Shown one piece after another: positions 1 through 5,491 of a stretch of DNA of 7,130 nt (within the stretch, counting starts at the first letter, position 1; the number at the start of each line of letters is the position of its first letter). The DNA is from an uncultured Granulosicoccaceae bacterium (GTDB lineage: Bacteria; Pseudomonadota; Gammaproteobacteria; JABXHR01): NCBI GenBank assembly GCA_937921805.1, contig CAKZUS010000222.1, positions 1 through 7,130 on the forward strand, written 5' to 3'. Position numbers and translations under genes: made by a program. The notes beneath the pieces are model-generated. The model did no database searches, was not told the DNA's origin, and was given only the letters and a program-made list of their open reading frames with translations.

Positions 1-42
1 ATCGATAATCGCTAAGAAGACTTCGAGGGAGCGGATATCCAT
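1..42 (-). CDS. LysR-type transcriptional regulator, N-terminal fragment cut by the left window edge
   Basis: Reading the minus strand from the ATG at 42-40 gives MDIRSLEVFLAIID, 14 codons with no stop up to the window edge. This is the typical opening of a LysR-type regulator: the first helix of the N-terminal winged helix-turn-helix, of the form M-D-hydrophobic-x-x-L-x-x-F-hydrophobic-x-hydrophobic. The rest of the DNA-binding domain and the whole effector domain lie outside the window. The same frame has a stop (TAA, plus-strand 73-75) upstream and no other good start, so ATG 42 is the likely start. No strong ribosome-binding site precedes it. The gene is divergent from leuC. A LysR-type gene next to leuCD is a known arrangement in pseudomonads and relatives, so control of leuCD is a reasonable inference. 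It rests on only 14 residues plus context. Confidence 0.72.
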   Translation of the reverse strand, partial: MDIRSLEVFLAIID

Positions 43-51
43 AGCGGGCCA

Positions 52-77
52 TATAAGGTAGAAAGGAGATACTTATA
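52..77. promoter_or_regulatory. Interrupted inverted repeat TATAAG-N14-CTTATA, candidate operator
   Basis: TATAAG at 52-57 is the exact reverse complement of CTTATA at 72-77. With one unpaired base the arms extend to TATAAGGTA and TACTTATA. The right arm overlaps the TATAAT box at 74-79, so a bound protein could affect that promoter. The dyad lies about 20 bases upstream of the LysR-type start codon, where autoregulatory sites are common. Such arms can arise by chance in AT-rich DNA, so its role as an operator is a guess. Confidence 0.3.
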
Positions 78-94
78 ATATTCTTTATTGGAAT

Positions 95-117
95 AATTCA
101 CTTGCTTAATATGAATT
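95..117. promoter_or_regulatory. Interrupted inverted repeat AATTCA-N11-TGAATT, candidate regulator site
   Basis: AATTCA at 95-100 and TGAATT at 112-117 form a perfect 6-bp dyad around an 11-base spacer. LysR-type proteins bind interrupted dyads of about this size, although the textbook T-N11-A core is not obvious here. It sits between the TATAAT box and the leuC start, a position that would suit repression or a second site rather than classical activation. The evidence is only the symmetry and the neighbouring regulator gene. Confidence 0.3.
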
Positions 118-164
118 GATGGAATGCTTATCGCTCCGCTATGATGAATATGTCTCCACAATGA
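111..164 (+). other. Cluster of upstream ATGs and very short ORFs in the leuC leader
   Basis: ATG occurs at 111, 119, 124, 141, 144, 150, 161 and 164 before the leuC start at 176. Three closed mini-ORFs result: 111-119 (M-N), 124-144 (MLIAPL, with leucine codons CTT and CTA) and 141-164 (MMNMSPQ). The last one stops 11 bases before the leuC ATG. None has a clear Shine-Dalgarno sequence. A leucine-sensing leader peptide or reinitiation into leuC is possible. The mini-ORF with two leucine codons is too short and too leucine-poor to match the classical leuL leader. Confidence 0.2.
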
Positions 165-175
165 TGATTACGCTC

Positions 176-1573
176 ATGGCCCAAACGCTCTACGACAAAC
201 TTTGGCAGCAGCACCAAGTGCGCGAAGAGGACGGCACTACGCTGTTGTATATCGATCGCCATCTGGTGCACGAAGTCACCTCGCCACAGGCCTTCGAAGG
301 ATTGGCTTTGGCTAACCGCGAACTCTGGCGCCGCGATAGCGTATTGGCCGTTGTGGACCACAATGTGCCGACTACAGGACGCGAGCAGGGTATTGAAGAC
401 CCGATATCGCGCTTGCAGGTAGAGACTCTCGACGCCAATGCGGCGGCGCGCAAGCTGACCTACTTTGATATCAAAGACCAGCGCCAGGGCATCGTGCACG
501 TCATTGGGCCGGAGCAGGGCGCGACCTTGCCAGGTATGACGGTGGTGTGTGGGGATTCGCACACCGCCACCCACGGCGCGTTTGGCGCGTTGGCGTTTGG
601 CATTGGCACCTCTGAGGTGGAGCACGTACTGGCGACGCAGTGCTTGTTGCAACGCAAAATGAAAAATATGCTGGTCAGCGTGGAAGGGCAGGTCGGCGTA
701 GGCGTGACAGCGAAAGACATTGTGCTGGCGATTATCGGCCACATTGGTACCGCTGGGGGCACGGGGTATACGATCGAGTTTGGCGGCGAAGCCATCCAGG
801 CGCTGAGCATGGAAGGGCGCATGACGGTGTGCAATATGGCGATTGAAGCCGGTGCACGCGCTGGTCTTGTGGCCGTGGATGAGACCACGATTGAGTATGT
901 CCGTGGACGCCCTTTTGCGCCCACCGCGCAGCAGCGAGAGCAGGCGGAAGCGCATTGGCGCACTTTGGTCAGCGACGACGGGGCGGTGTTCGATAAAGTC
1001 GTTCGCTTGGACGCGAGCACAATTGCTCCGCAAGTCACGTGGGGAACCTCGCCAGAGATGGTTGTAGGGGTGGCGGATGCTGTTCCGCATCCTGACGACG
1101 TTGCCGATGCCACGCTTGCCGAAGGAATGCGCCGTGCTTTGGAGTATATGGGCCTCGAAGCGGGGACTCCCATTCGCGATATTGCCATTGATAAAGTCTT
1201 TATCGGTTCGTGCACCAATTCGCGCATCGAAGACTTGCGCGCGGCGGCGAGCTTGATAAACGGGCGGCGTGTGGCGGACTCTGTGCGCTTGGCTTTGGTT
1301 GTTCCTGGCTCGGGCTTGGTGAAGCGCCAAGCCGAGGAAGAAGGCCTCGATAAGATTTTTGTTGAAGCCGGTTTTGAGTGGCGCGAGCCAGGGTGCTCGA
1401 TGTGTTTGGCGATGAACGATGATCGCCTAGAGCCAGGCGAACGCTGCGCCTCGACCTCGAATCGCAACTTCGAAGGCCGCCAGGGCGCTGGCGGGCGCAC
1501 TCATCTTGTCTCTCCCGAGATGGCTGCCGCCGCGGCTATTGCTGGGCATTTTGTCGACGCACGTCAATTCTAA
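176..1573 (+). CDS. leuC: 3-isopropylmalate dehydratase, large subunit
   Basis: LeuC and LeuD form cytosolic isopropylmalate isomerase, which converts 2-isopropylmalate to 3-isopropylmalate in leucine synthesis. The 465-residue product is an aconitase-superfamily protein of normal length and matches enterobacterial LeuC along its whole length. Visible blocks are LLYIDRHLVHEVTSPQAF near the N terminus, VCGDSHTATHGAFGALAFG, the motif IGSCTNSRIEDLR and the segment GCSMCLAMN. Cysteines 346, 407 and 410 should bind the [4Fe-4S] cluster. ATG 176 is chosen because MAQTLYDKL aligns with the start of known LeuC. The frame is open back to TTG 116 and ATG 119, which would add up to 20 unrelated residues. 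No Shine-Dalgarno sequence precedes any of these starts, which is unusual for a highly needed biosynthetic gene. leuD follows after 9 bases, so the two are almost certainly co-transcribed. Confidence 0.97.
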   Translation: MAQTLYDKLWQQHQVREEDGTTLLYIDRHLVHEVTSPQAFEGLALANRELWRRDSVLAVVDHNVPTTGREQGIEDPISRLQVETLDANAAARKLTYFDIKDQRQGIVHVIGPEQGATLPGMTVVCGDSHTATHGAFGALAFGIGTSEVEHVLATQCLLQRKMKNMLVSVEGQVGVGVTAKDIVLAIIGHIGTAGGTGYTIEFGGEAIQALSMEGRMTVCNMAIEAGARAGLVAVDETTIEYVRGRPFAPTAQQREQAEAHWRTLVSDDGAVFDKVVRLDASTIAPQVTWGTSPEMVVGVADAVPHPDDVADATLAEGMRRALEYMGLEAGTPIRDIAIDKVFIGSCTNSRIEDLRAAASLINGRRVADSVRLALVVPGSGLVKRQAEEEGLDKIFVEAGFEWREPGCSMCLAMNDDRLEPGERCASTSNRNFEGRQGAGGRTHLVSPEMAAAAAIAGHFVDARQF

Positions 1574-1582
1574 GGAACCACT

Positions 1583-2221
1583 ATGCAAGCTTTTACCGTT
1601 CATACGGGAATCACCGTGCCGCTCGACCGTGCCAATGTCGATACGGACGCGATTATCCCCAAGCAGTATCTTAAATCGATCAAGCGCAGCGGCTTTGGCC
1701 CGACTTTGTTTGATGACTGGCGCTATCTGGACCCCGGTGCACCGGGACAGGACCACTCACAGCGTCGCCCTAATCCTGACTTTGTGCTCAATCAAGCGCG
1801 CTACAACGGGGCGAGCATCTTGCTGGCGCGCGATAACTTTGGTTGCGGCAGCTCGCGTGAACACGCGGTGTGGGCTTTAGATGGATTTGGCTTTCGGTGC
1901 GTCATCGCGCCGAGCTTCGCGGATATCTTTTTTAACAACAGCTTCAAGTCCGGCATGCTGCCCATCGTGCTCGACGCCGAGACGGTCTCGCGTCTCTTTG
2001 CGCAGTGCCAAGCCCAAGAGGGCTATGCGCTGAGCGTGGATTTGCAGCAGCAGCACATTACGTTGCCCGATGGAGAGCGCATCGCTTTTGATGTCGATGC
2101 TTTTCGTCGTTATTGCCTGCTCAATGGCTTAGATGATATCGGCTTGACGCTACAACACAGCGACGCGATCAAGGCCTTTGAGGCCAAGCATCGTGCTAGT
2201 CAGCCTTGGCTGTTTGCCTAG
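1583..2221 (+). CDS. leuD: 3-isopropylmalate dehydratase, small subunit
   Basis: This is the small swivelling-domain subunit of isopropylmalate isomerase and acts with LeuC. The product has 212 residues. That is about 10 more than the E. coli protein because of a slightly longer loop before RPNPDFVL, as in pseudomonad and betaproteobacterial LeuD. Key family segments are visible: VPLDRANVDTDAIIPKQYL (residues about 12-30), ASILLARDNFGCGSSREHA around residues 77-95, and IAPSFADIFFNNSFKSG after it. The ATG at 1583 follows an AAGGA ribosome-binding site at 1572-1576, overlapping the leuC stop codon, so translation is probably coupled. Downstream the gene meets a convergent gene 24 bases after its stop. 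leuB, which often follows leuD, is therefore not in this operon. Confidence 0.97.
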   Translation: MQAFTVHTGITVPLDRANVDTDAIIPKQYLKSIKRSGFGPTLFDDWRYLDPGAPGQDHSQRRPNPDFVLNQARYNGASILLARDNFGCGSSREHAVWALDGFGFRCVIAPSFADIFFNNSFKSGMLPIVLDAETVSRLFAQCQAQEGYALSVDLQQQHITLPDGERIAFDVDAFRRYCLLNGLDDIGLTLQHSDAIKAFEAKHRASQPWLFA

Positions 2222-2239
2222 CCCGGAGCGAGTCTGGAA

Positions 2240-2264
2240 GCAGGCCTAGTCAAAATAGGCCTGC
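2240..2264. terminator. Hairpin between converging leuD and formyltransferase genes, possible two-way terminator
   Basis: GCAGGCCTA (2240-2248) and TAGGCCTGC (2256-2264) form a perfect 9-bp stem with a 7-base loop. It lies 18 bases after the leuD stop and covers the last codons and the stop codon of the minus-strand formyltransferase gene. A symmetric stem at the meeting point of two operons suggests a shared terminator. No run of T follows on the plus strand and only a short TTCC on the minus strand, so intrinsic termination would be weak. It may instead protect the 3' ends of the messages or simply reduce read-through. Confidence 0.45.
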
Positions 2265-2995
2265 AAATCGCGCCAGCGCTGGGTGTCTAAGTCGGGGGCC
2301 GCATGAGTGCGCCAATCCGTGCGGTTGATCTTGCGCGCGTAGGCGGTCGCGGCGACGGGCAAGCGCTCGCTAGGAGGCGGGGTTTCGTCGCGCTGGAGGT
2401 AGTGCAACGCACGCTCCAGCGCTGGCCAGCCGGCGCGCTGCAGCAGATGGCGCTCGATAGTGCGCATCGGCTGGCCCGCTAAGATCTCGCCGTGGCGTTG
2501 TACCAGTATCTCGCCGGTATCAATACCGGCATCAATGCGGTGGATGGTGCAGCCGCCGCGTTGGTCAATGCCGTCGTGAATCTGCCAAAACAGCGGGCAA
2601 GCGCCGGGATAGGCGGGAAGTATCGAGGGGTGGAGATTGATGCTGCCCAGGCGCGGCAGCGCAAACACCTCGGGCGGCAGTATCGGCGCCATATAAGAAA
2701 TCAGCAGATCGGCGCGATGATAGTCCAGCAGGGCGGCGAGTTGGCCCGGCGCGGGCCAGTCTAACTCCGCAAAGGCGGCTCCTGCTATCTGCGCCGCGCG
2801 CTGAAGCGGCGTGCGCCCTGCGTAGCGCCAGTGGCGTCGCATGTGAGCTATCAGGCGCCAAGAGTAGGGCACGTTGAAGTAACAACGCACCACGGCGACC
2901 ACGCGGCAGTCGGGATGTGTAAAGAGGGGAAACAAGGGCGTAGGGTCACCGTGTGTGACCCAGACCACCCGCAGTGGAGCCGCGCTAGCGACCAA
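2246..2995 (-). CDS. Small formyltransferase-family protein, substrate unknown
   Basis: The product contains a formyltransferase N-terminal-type fold, which uses 10-formyltetrahydrofolate to formylate an amino or hydroxyl group. With the start used here it has 249 residues. The catalytic Asn-His-Asp set of the family is present as N120 and H122 in SINLHPSILPAYPG and D159 in DAGIDTGEIL. The spacing matches PurN and Fmt. It is shorter than methionyl-tRNA formyltransferase (about 315 residues) and lacks an obvious full C-terminal domain. HPSxLPxYPG recalls PurN, while DAGIDTGEIL recalls Fmt and sugar formyltransferases, so the substrate cannot be assigned. The start is uncertain: TTG 2995 overlaps the upstream gene by 11 bases with AGG close before it, GTG 2968 is an alternative, and ATG 3088 would overlap by about 100 bases with residues unlike the family. 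It is the last gene of the dapD unit. Confidence 0.85.
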   Translation of the reverse strand: MVASAAPLRVVWVTHGDPTPLFPLFTHPDCRVVAVVRCYFNVPYSWRLIAHMRRHWRYAGRTPLQRAAQIAGAAFAELDWPAPGQLAALLDYHRADLLISYMAPILPPEVFALPRLGSINLHPSILPAYPGACPLFWQIHDGIDQRGGCTIHRIDAGIDTGEILVQRHGEILAGQPMRTIERHLLQRAGWPALERALHYLQRDETPPPSERLPVAATAYARKINRTDWRTHAAPDLDTQRWRDLQAYFD

Positions 2996-3335
2996 AGGCC
3001 TCACGCCAGCGCGCCTCGTCAAACCCGCATAGCAGCGCCCCACCGTCGCGACAGAGCACGGGGCGCTTGATAAGCGTGGGCTGGGCACACATCAAGCCAA
3101 TCATCTCCGCCTCGCCCAGCGACTGCTGGCTCTCGCTCAGGCTGCGCCAGGTGGTGCTGCGCCGGTTGAGCAGGGCATCAAAACCCACCGTCTCTACCCA
3201 GGAGGCGATGGTATCGGCACTGAGAGGGTGCGCGCGAAAATTCACGAACTCAGCGTTGACGCCGAGCTGTTCAACAAATCGGCGTGCCTTGCGCACTGTG
3301 TCGCAATGGGGAATGCCGTATAGCGTCCATGTCAT
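2985..3335 (-). CDS. yffB: ArsC/Spx-like thioredoxin-fold protein, YffB type
   Basis: The 116-residue protein matches E. coli YffB in length and in conserved blocks: TLYGIPHCDTVRKARR at the N terminus, FDALLNRRSTTWR in the middle and LIKRPVLC near residue 90. It belongs to the ArsC/Spx/MgsR thioredoxin-fold family. Cys11 in the PHCDT loop is the likely redox residue. The true arsenate reductase loop has the form NPxCxxSR, which this lacks, so the common label arsenate reductase should not be taken literally. Its role is unproven; a glutathione-dependent thiol reaction has been suggested for the family. The ATG at 3335 has a good GGAAG site 8 bases upstream. It starts 3 bases after the stop of the acetyltransferase gene. 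In E. coli yffB lies next to dapE, so linkage to diaminopimelate genes recurs, here with dapD. Confidence 0.9.
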   Translation of the reverse strand: MTWTLYGIPHCDTVRKARRFVEQLGVNAEFVNFRAHPLSADTIASWVETVGFDALLNRRSTTWRSLSESQQSLGEAEMIGLMCAQPTLIKRPVLCRDGGALLCGFDEARWREAFGR

Positions 3336-3338
3336 AGC

Positions 3339-3773
3339 TTACACTTCCGGAGGGGTCAGTTCGAGTGCCAAGTGAAAGGCACTGGTGACCATGCGTTGGT
3401 TCAAATAAAAGCGCAGCGCGTCTTGGCGCTGGATCCCGACGTCTAACTCCACTGAACCATAGCCGTGTTCATCGGCAAGTTCCACTAGCGCATCAAAAAG
3501 CTGCTCACCGTGACCGCCATTGCGTACCGCTTCATCGACGACAAAATCCTCGATGAAGATATACCGCCCCCGTGCGAGGTTCTCGCACCAGCGGTAGCCC
3601 ACTATGGCATAGACATAATCGTCGTCGGCGATGGCCAACAAGCAATAGCCCGTATCGAGCTGGCGCAGTAGCTGCTCGTGGAACTGCGCATCATCGTGGC
3701 TGGGGCGTAGCTGCTTGAGTAGCGAATATCCGCGTACTACACCGGCGTCATTCGTGATGTGGCGAACATTCAT
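3339..3773 (-). CDS. GNAT-family N-acetyltransferase
   Basis: This is a predicted single-domain acetyltransferase of 144 residues, normal for the GNAT fold, using acetyl-CoA. The acetyl-CoA-binding motif A is visible as IFIEDFVVDEAVRNGGHG, with the R-x-x-G-x-G signature at residues 84-89. It is followed by a helix (EQLFDALVELADEHG) and by a motif B-like segment ALRFYLNQRM around residues 119-128. The substrate cannot be read from the sequence. The ATG overlaps the dapD TGA stop in an ATGA arrangement, which indicates translational coupling, and yffB starts 3 bases after its end. The gene does not fit a known step of lysine synthesis: the succinylase branch represented by DapD needs no acetyltransferase, so it is more likely an accessory gene or a protein-modifying enzyme. 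Confidence 0.9.
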   Translation of the reverse strand: MNVRHITNDAGVVRGYSLLKQLRPSHDDAQFHEQLLRQLDTGYCLLAIADDDYVYAIVGYRWCENLARGRYIFIEDFVVDEAVRNGGHGEQLFDALVELADEHGYGSVELDVGIQRQDALRFYLNQRMVTSAFHLALELTPPEV

Positions 3774-4597
3774 TCGACAGACCGTAGCAGGGCATTGATG
3801 CCGACTTTGGCGCGGGTTTTCTCGTCCACGCGCTTGACGATCACGGCGCAGTAGAGGCTATAGCGCCCGTCGGCGCTGGGGAGGTTGCCCGAGACCACGA
3901 CTGATCCTGCGGGGACGCGCCCGTACAGCACTTCGTCTTTTTCTCGGTCATAGATGCGCGTGCTTTGACCAATGTACACCCCCATGGAGATCACGGAACC
4001 GGCCTCGACGATCACGCCTTCGACGACTTCAGAGCGCGCGCCGACAAAGCAATTATCTTCGATGATCGTCGGGTTGGCTTGCAGCGGCTCCAGAACCCCT
4101 CCAATACCGACGCCGCCCGAGAGATGGACGTTTTTGCCAATCTGCGCACAAGAGCCCACTGTGGCCCAGGTGTCCACCATGGTGCCGCTGTCAACAAAGG
4201 CACCGATATTGACGTACGACGGCATTAACACCGTATTGGGTGCAATGTAGGCGCCGCGGCGCGCCATCGCGGGAGGCACGACACGAATCCCCGATTCGGC
4301 GAACTGCTCGCGGCTCCAGTGAGAAAATTTGGCGGGGACTTTGTCGTAGTACTGCGTTGCCCCACCGGCGGTGATGACATCATTATCATGCAGGCGGAAA
4401 GACAGAAGCACGGCCTTTTTGGCCCACTGGTTGACCTGCCACTGGCCATCGCCCAATGGCTCAGCGACGCGCAGGGTGCCGGCGTCGAGTTGGGCGAGTG
4501 TCTCGTCGACCGCCTCGCGCACTTCGGGGCTGGCGCTGCTTGGGGTCAGAGTTTCGCGCACTTCGAAGGCGGCTTCGATGGTTGCTTGTAGCGACAT
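3770..4597 (-). CDS. dapD: 2,3,4,5-tetrahydropyridine-2,6-dicarboxylate N-succinyltransferase
   Basis: DapD transfers succinyl from succinyl-CoA to tetrahydrodipicolinate in the succinylase branch of diaminopimelate and lysine synthesis, in the cytosol, and works as a trimer. The 275-residue product has the length of E. coli DapD (274) and near-identical long blocks. An N-terminal helical domain (about 1-100) is followed by left-handed beta-helix hexapeptide repeats at about 118-215, including VNIGAFVDSGTMVDTWATVG, GKNVHLSGGVGIGGVLEPLQ and MGVYIGQSTRIYD. The C-terminal segment RVPAGSVVVSGNLPS is also typical. ATG 4597 agrees with the family start. The ribosome-binding site is weak (GAG 7 bases upstream). 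It is the first gene of a minus-strand unit with the GNAT, YffB-like and formyltransferase genes. A TATAAT box lies at 4640-4635 on the minus strand. Confidence 0.98.
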   Translation of the reverse strand: MSLQATIEAAFEVRETLTPSSASPEVREAVDETLAQLDAGTLRVAEPLGDGQWQVNQWAKKAVLLSFRLHDNDVITAGGATQYYDKVPAKFSHWSREQFAESGIRVVPPAMARRGAYIAPNTVLMPSYVNIGAFVDSGTMVDTWATVGSCAQIGKNVHLSGGVGIGGVLEPLQANPTIIEDNCFVGARSEVVEGVIVEAGSVISMGVYIGQSTRIYDREKDEVLYGRVPAGSVVVSGNLPSADGRYSLYCAVIVKRVDEKTRAKVGINALLRSVE

Positions 4598-4634
4598 AGC
4601 TTGGCTCGCAATAGTTTAAAGAGAGATAAGGCCA

Positions 4635-4640
4635 ATTATA
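4635..4640 (-). promoter_or_regulatory. Possible -10 box for the dapD unit
   Basis: The minus strand reads TATAAT here, 37 bases before the dapD start codon, which would give a leader of about 30 bases. No hexamer resembling TTGACA lies 16-18 bases further upstream. The position in the divergent region is right, but with no -35 element the call depends on one hexamer. Confidence 0.4.
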
Positions 4641-4675
4641 CGGACTCTGCGCACAAGACGACGGGAGCAAGGCAG

Positions 4676-4681
4676 TACAAT
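4676..4681 (+). promoter_or_regulatory. Possible -10 box for the SDR gene
   Basis: TACAAT differs from the consensus by one base. Transcription from it would begin near 4688, inside the AAGG that could serve the ATG at 4699. That would favour translation from the second ATG at 4723. No clear -35 element is present, so confidence is low. Confidence 0.25.
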
Positions 4682-4722
4682 GTCGCAAGGTCGAAAACAT
4701 GGCGAATTTTGGGGGAATTTTA

Positions 4723-5469
4723 ATGAAGAAAGTCATACTCATCACCGGCGCCAGTCGCGGCATTGGCGAAGCCACCGCGCGGCATTTTGCGCAGCGTGGT
4801 GACTGGCAATTAGTGCTAGCGGCGCGCAGCGATTTGAGTGCTTTGGCGCAGAGTCTCGACGCCGAGGTGCTGCCGCTGTCGCTTGATGTGGCCGATGCTG
4901 ACGCGGTGCGCGGCGCCATCGCTCAAGCCCAGGCGCGATTCGGTCGCATCGATGTGCTGGTGAACAACGCCGGTCTGATTGACCCCATTGGTCGATTGAC
5001 GGATATCAGTTGCGAAGACTGGGGCCGCGTCATTGATGTCAATCTCAAAGGCGCGTACAACACATTGCGTAGCGTAGCGCCACTGATGCAGGCTCAAGGC
5101 AAGGGCCTGGTCATCAATATCTCTTCGGGTGCCGCGAGCAGTGCGCTAGAGGGCTGGTCGCACTACTGCGCTTCGAAAGCGGGTTTATTGTCCTTGACGC
5201 GCTGCGCTGATGTGGAGCTACGTGGGCAAGGGGTGCGCGTGGTGGGGCTGTCTCCGGGGACGGTCGCGACTGCGATGCAAGTGGCGATCAAAGACAGCCG
5301 CATTAATGCCGTCAGTCGCCTTGACCCGAACGTCCACATTCCCCCCGAGTGGGTCGCTAAGGCGATTGAATTTTTGTGTACCGATGCGGGCCTGGAGTAC
5401 GCGGGTGGAGACTTTAGCCTCAAGACCGACGCGGGACGACGCGCTGTGGGGCTGGCGCCCATAGGCTGA
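4723..5469 (+). CDS. Short-chain dehydrogenase/reductase (SDR), substrate unknown
   Basis: This is a predicted classical SDR, an NAD(P)-dependent oxidoreductase with a Rossmann fold, of 248 residues. All classical motifs are present: the cofactor loop TGASRGIG at residues 8-15, NNAG at 81-84, Asn107, and the catalytic Ser135, Tyr148 and Lys152 in the SGAAS and YCASK segments. The PG loop (LSPGTVATAM) follows. Arg residues just after the second strand (AARSD) suggest a preference for NADPH, though this is weak evidence. The substrate is unknown; automatic labels such as 3-oxoacyl-ACP reductase would be unsafe. ATG 4723 gives the usual SDR opening MKKVILITG and follows GGGGGA with 6 bases spacing. 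An in-frame ATG at 4699, with AAGG 8 bases upstream, would add eight residues. The gene is divergent from dapD and lies 109 bases before glpD. Its stop lies in a tandem duplication. Confidence 0.92.
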   Translation: MKKVILITGASRGIGEATARHFAQRGDWQLVLAARSDLSALAQSLDAEVLPLSLDVADADAVRGAIAQAQARFGRIDVLVNNAGLIDPIGRLTDISCEDWGRVIDVNLKGAYNTLRSVAPLMQAQGKGLVINISSGAASSALEGWSHYCASKAGLLSLTRCADVELRGQGVRVVGLSPGTVATAMQVAIKDSRINAVSRLDPNVHIPPEWVAKAIEFLCTDAGLEYAGGDFSLKTDAGRRAVGLAPIG

Positions 5470-5491
5470 GTGCCCGTACTGAGTGCCCGTA
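5466..5491 (+). repeat. 13-bp tandem direct duplication covering the SDR stop codon
   Basis: CTGAGTGCCCGTA occurs twice in immediate succession (5466-5478 and 5479-5491) with no mismatch. The first copy contains the TGA stop of the SDR gene, so the second carries a spare copy of the same triplet in another frame. The short word GCCC(A/G)TAGGCT also occurs both just before the pair and at its end. This looks like a recent slippage or duplication event; no function is evident. Confidence 0.85.

Larger units (their letters stand above)
43..175. promoter_or_regulatory. Divergent control region between the LysR-type gene and leuC
   Basis: This 133-base stretch is clearly richer in A and T than the genes on either side and separates two divergent starts. 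It holds a perfect TATAAT at 74-79 on the plus strand. The overlapping box at 75-80 reads TATTAT on the minus strand, so it could serve either direction. No good -35 hexamer sits at the usual distance from either box, which would fit an activator-dependent promoter. Two interrupted dyads (52-77 and 95-117) are possible operator sites. Assignment as the control region is secure from gene layout; the individual boxes are tentative. Confidence 0.6.

Noticed and set aside
116..175. N-terminal extension of LeuC from TTG 116 or ATG 119
   Set aside because: The 20 extra residues have no counterpart in known LeuC, and MAQTLYDKL at 176 aligns with the family start. No ribosome-binding site favours the longer form.
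128..1330. A 400-codon open frame on the minus strand opposite leuC, and a second of 346 codons at 460-1500
   Set aside because: Both lie entirely over leuC, which matches its family along its full length. Their translations are rich in Arg, Ser and His with no recognisable motif, as expected for the antisense of a GC-rich gene that rarely uses codons giving antisense stops.
2996..3088. Longer form of the formyltransferase from ATG 3088
   Set aside because: It would overlap the yffB-like gene by about 100 bases, and its extra residues are the out-of-frame shadow of that gene. The fold begins at LRVVWVTHGDP.
2985..3335. Arsenic resistance gene arsC
   Set aside because: The protein is ArsC-like in fold but has the PHCDT loop of YffB rather than the arsenate reductase loop, and no arsenic genes are nearby.
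4461..4919. 152-codon minus-strand frame bridging dapD and the SDR gene
   Set aside because: It overlaps both recognised genes and the promoter region between them, and its translation shows no family motif.
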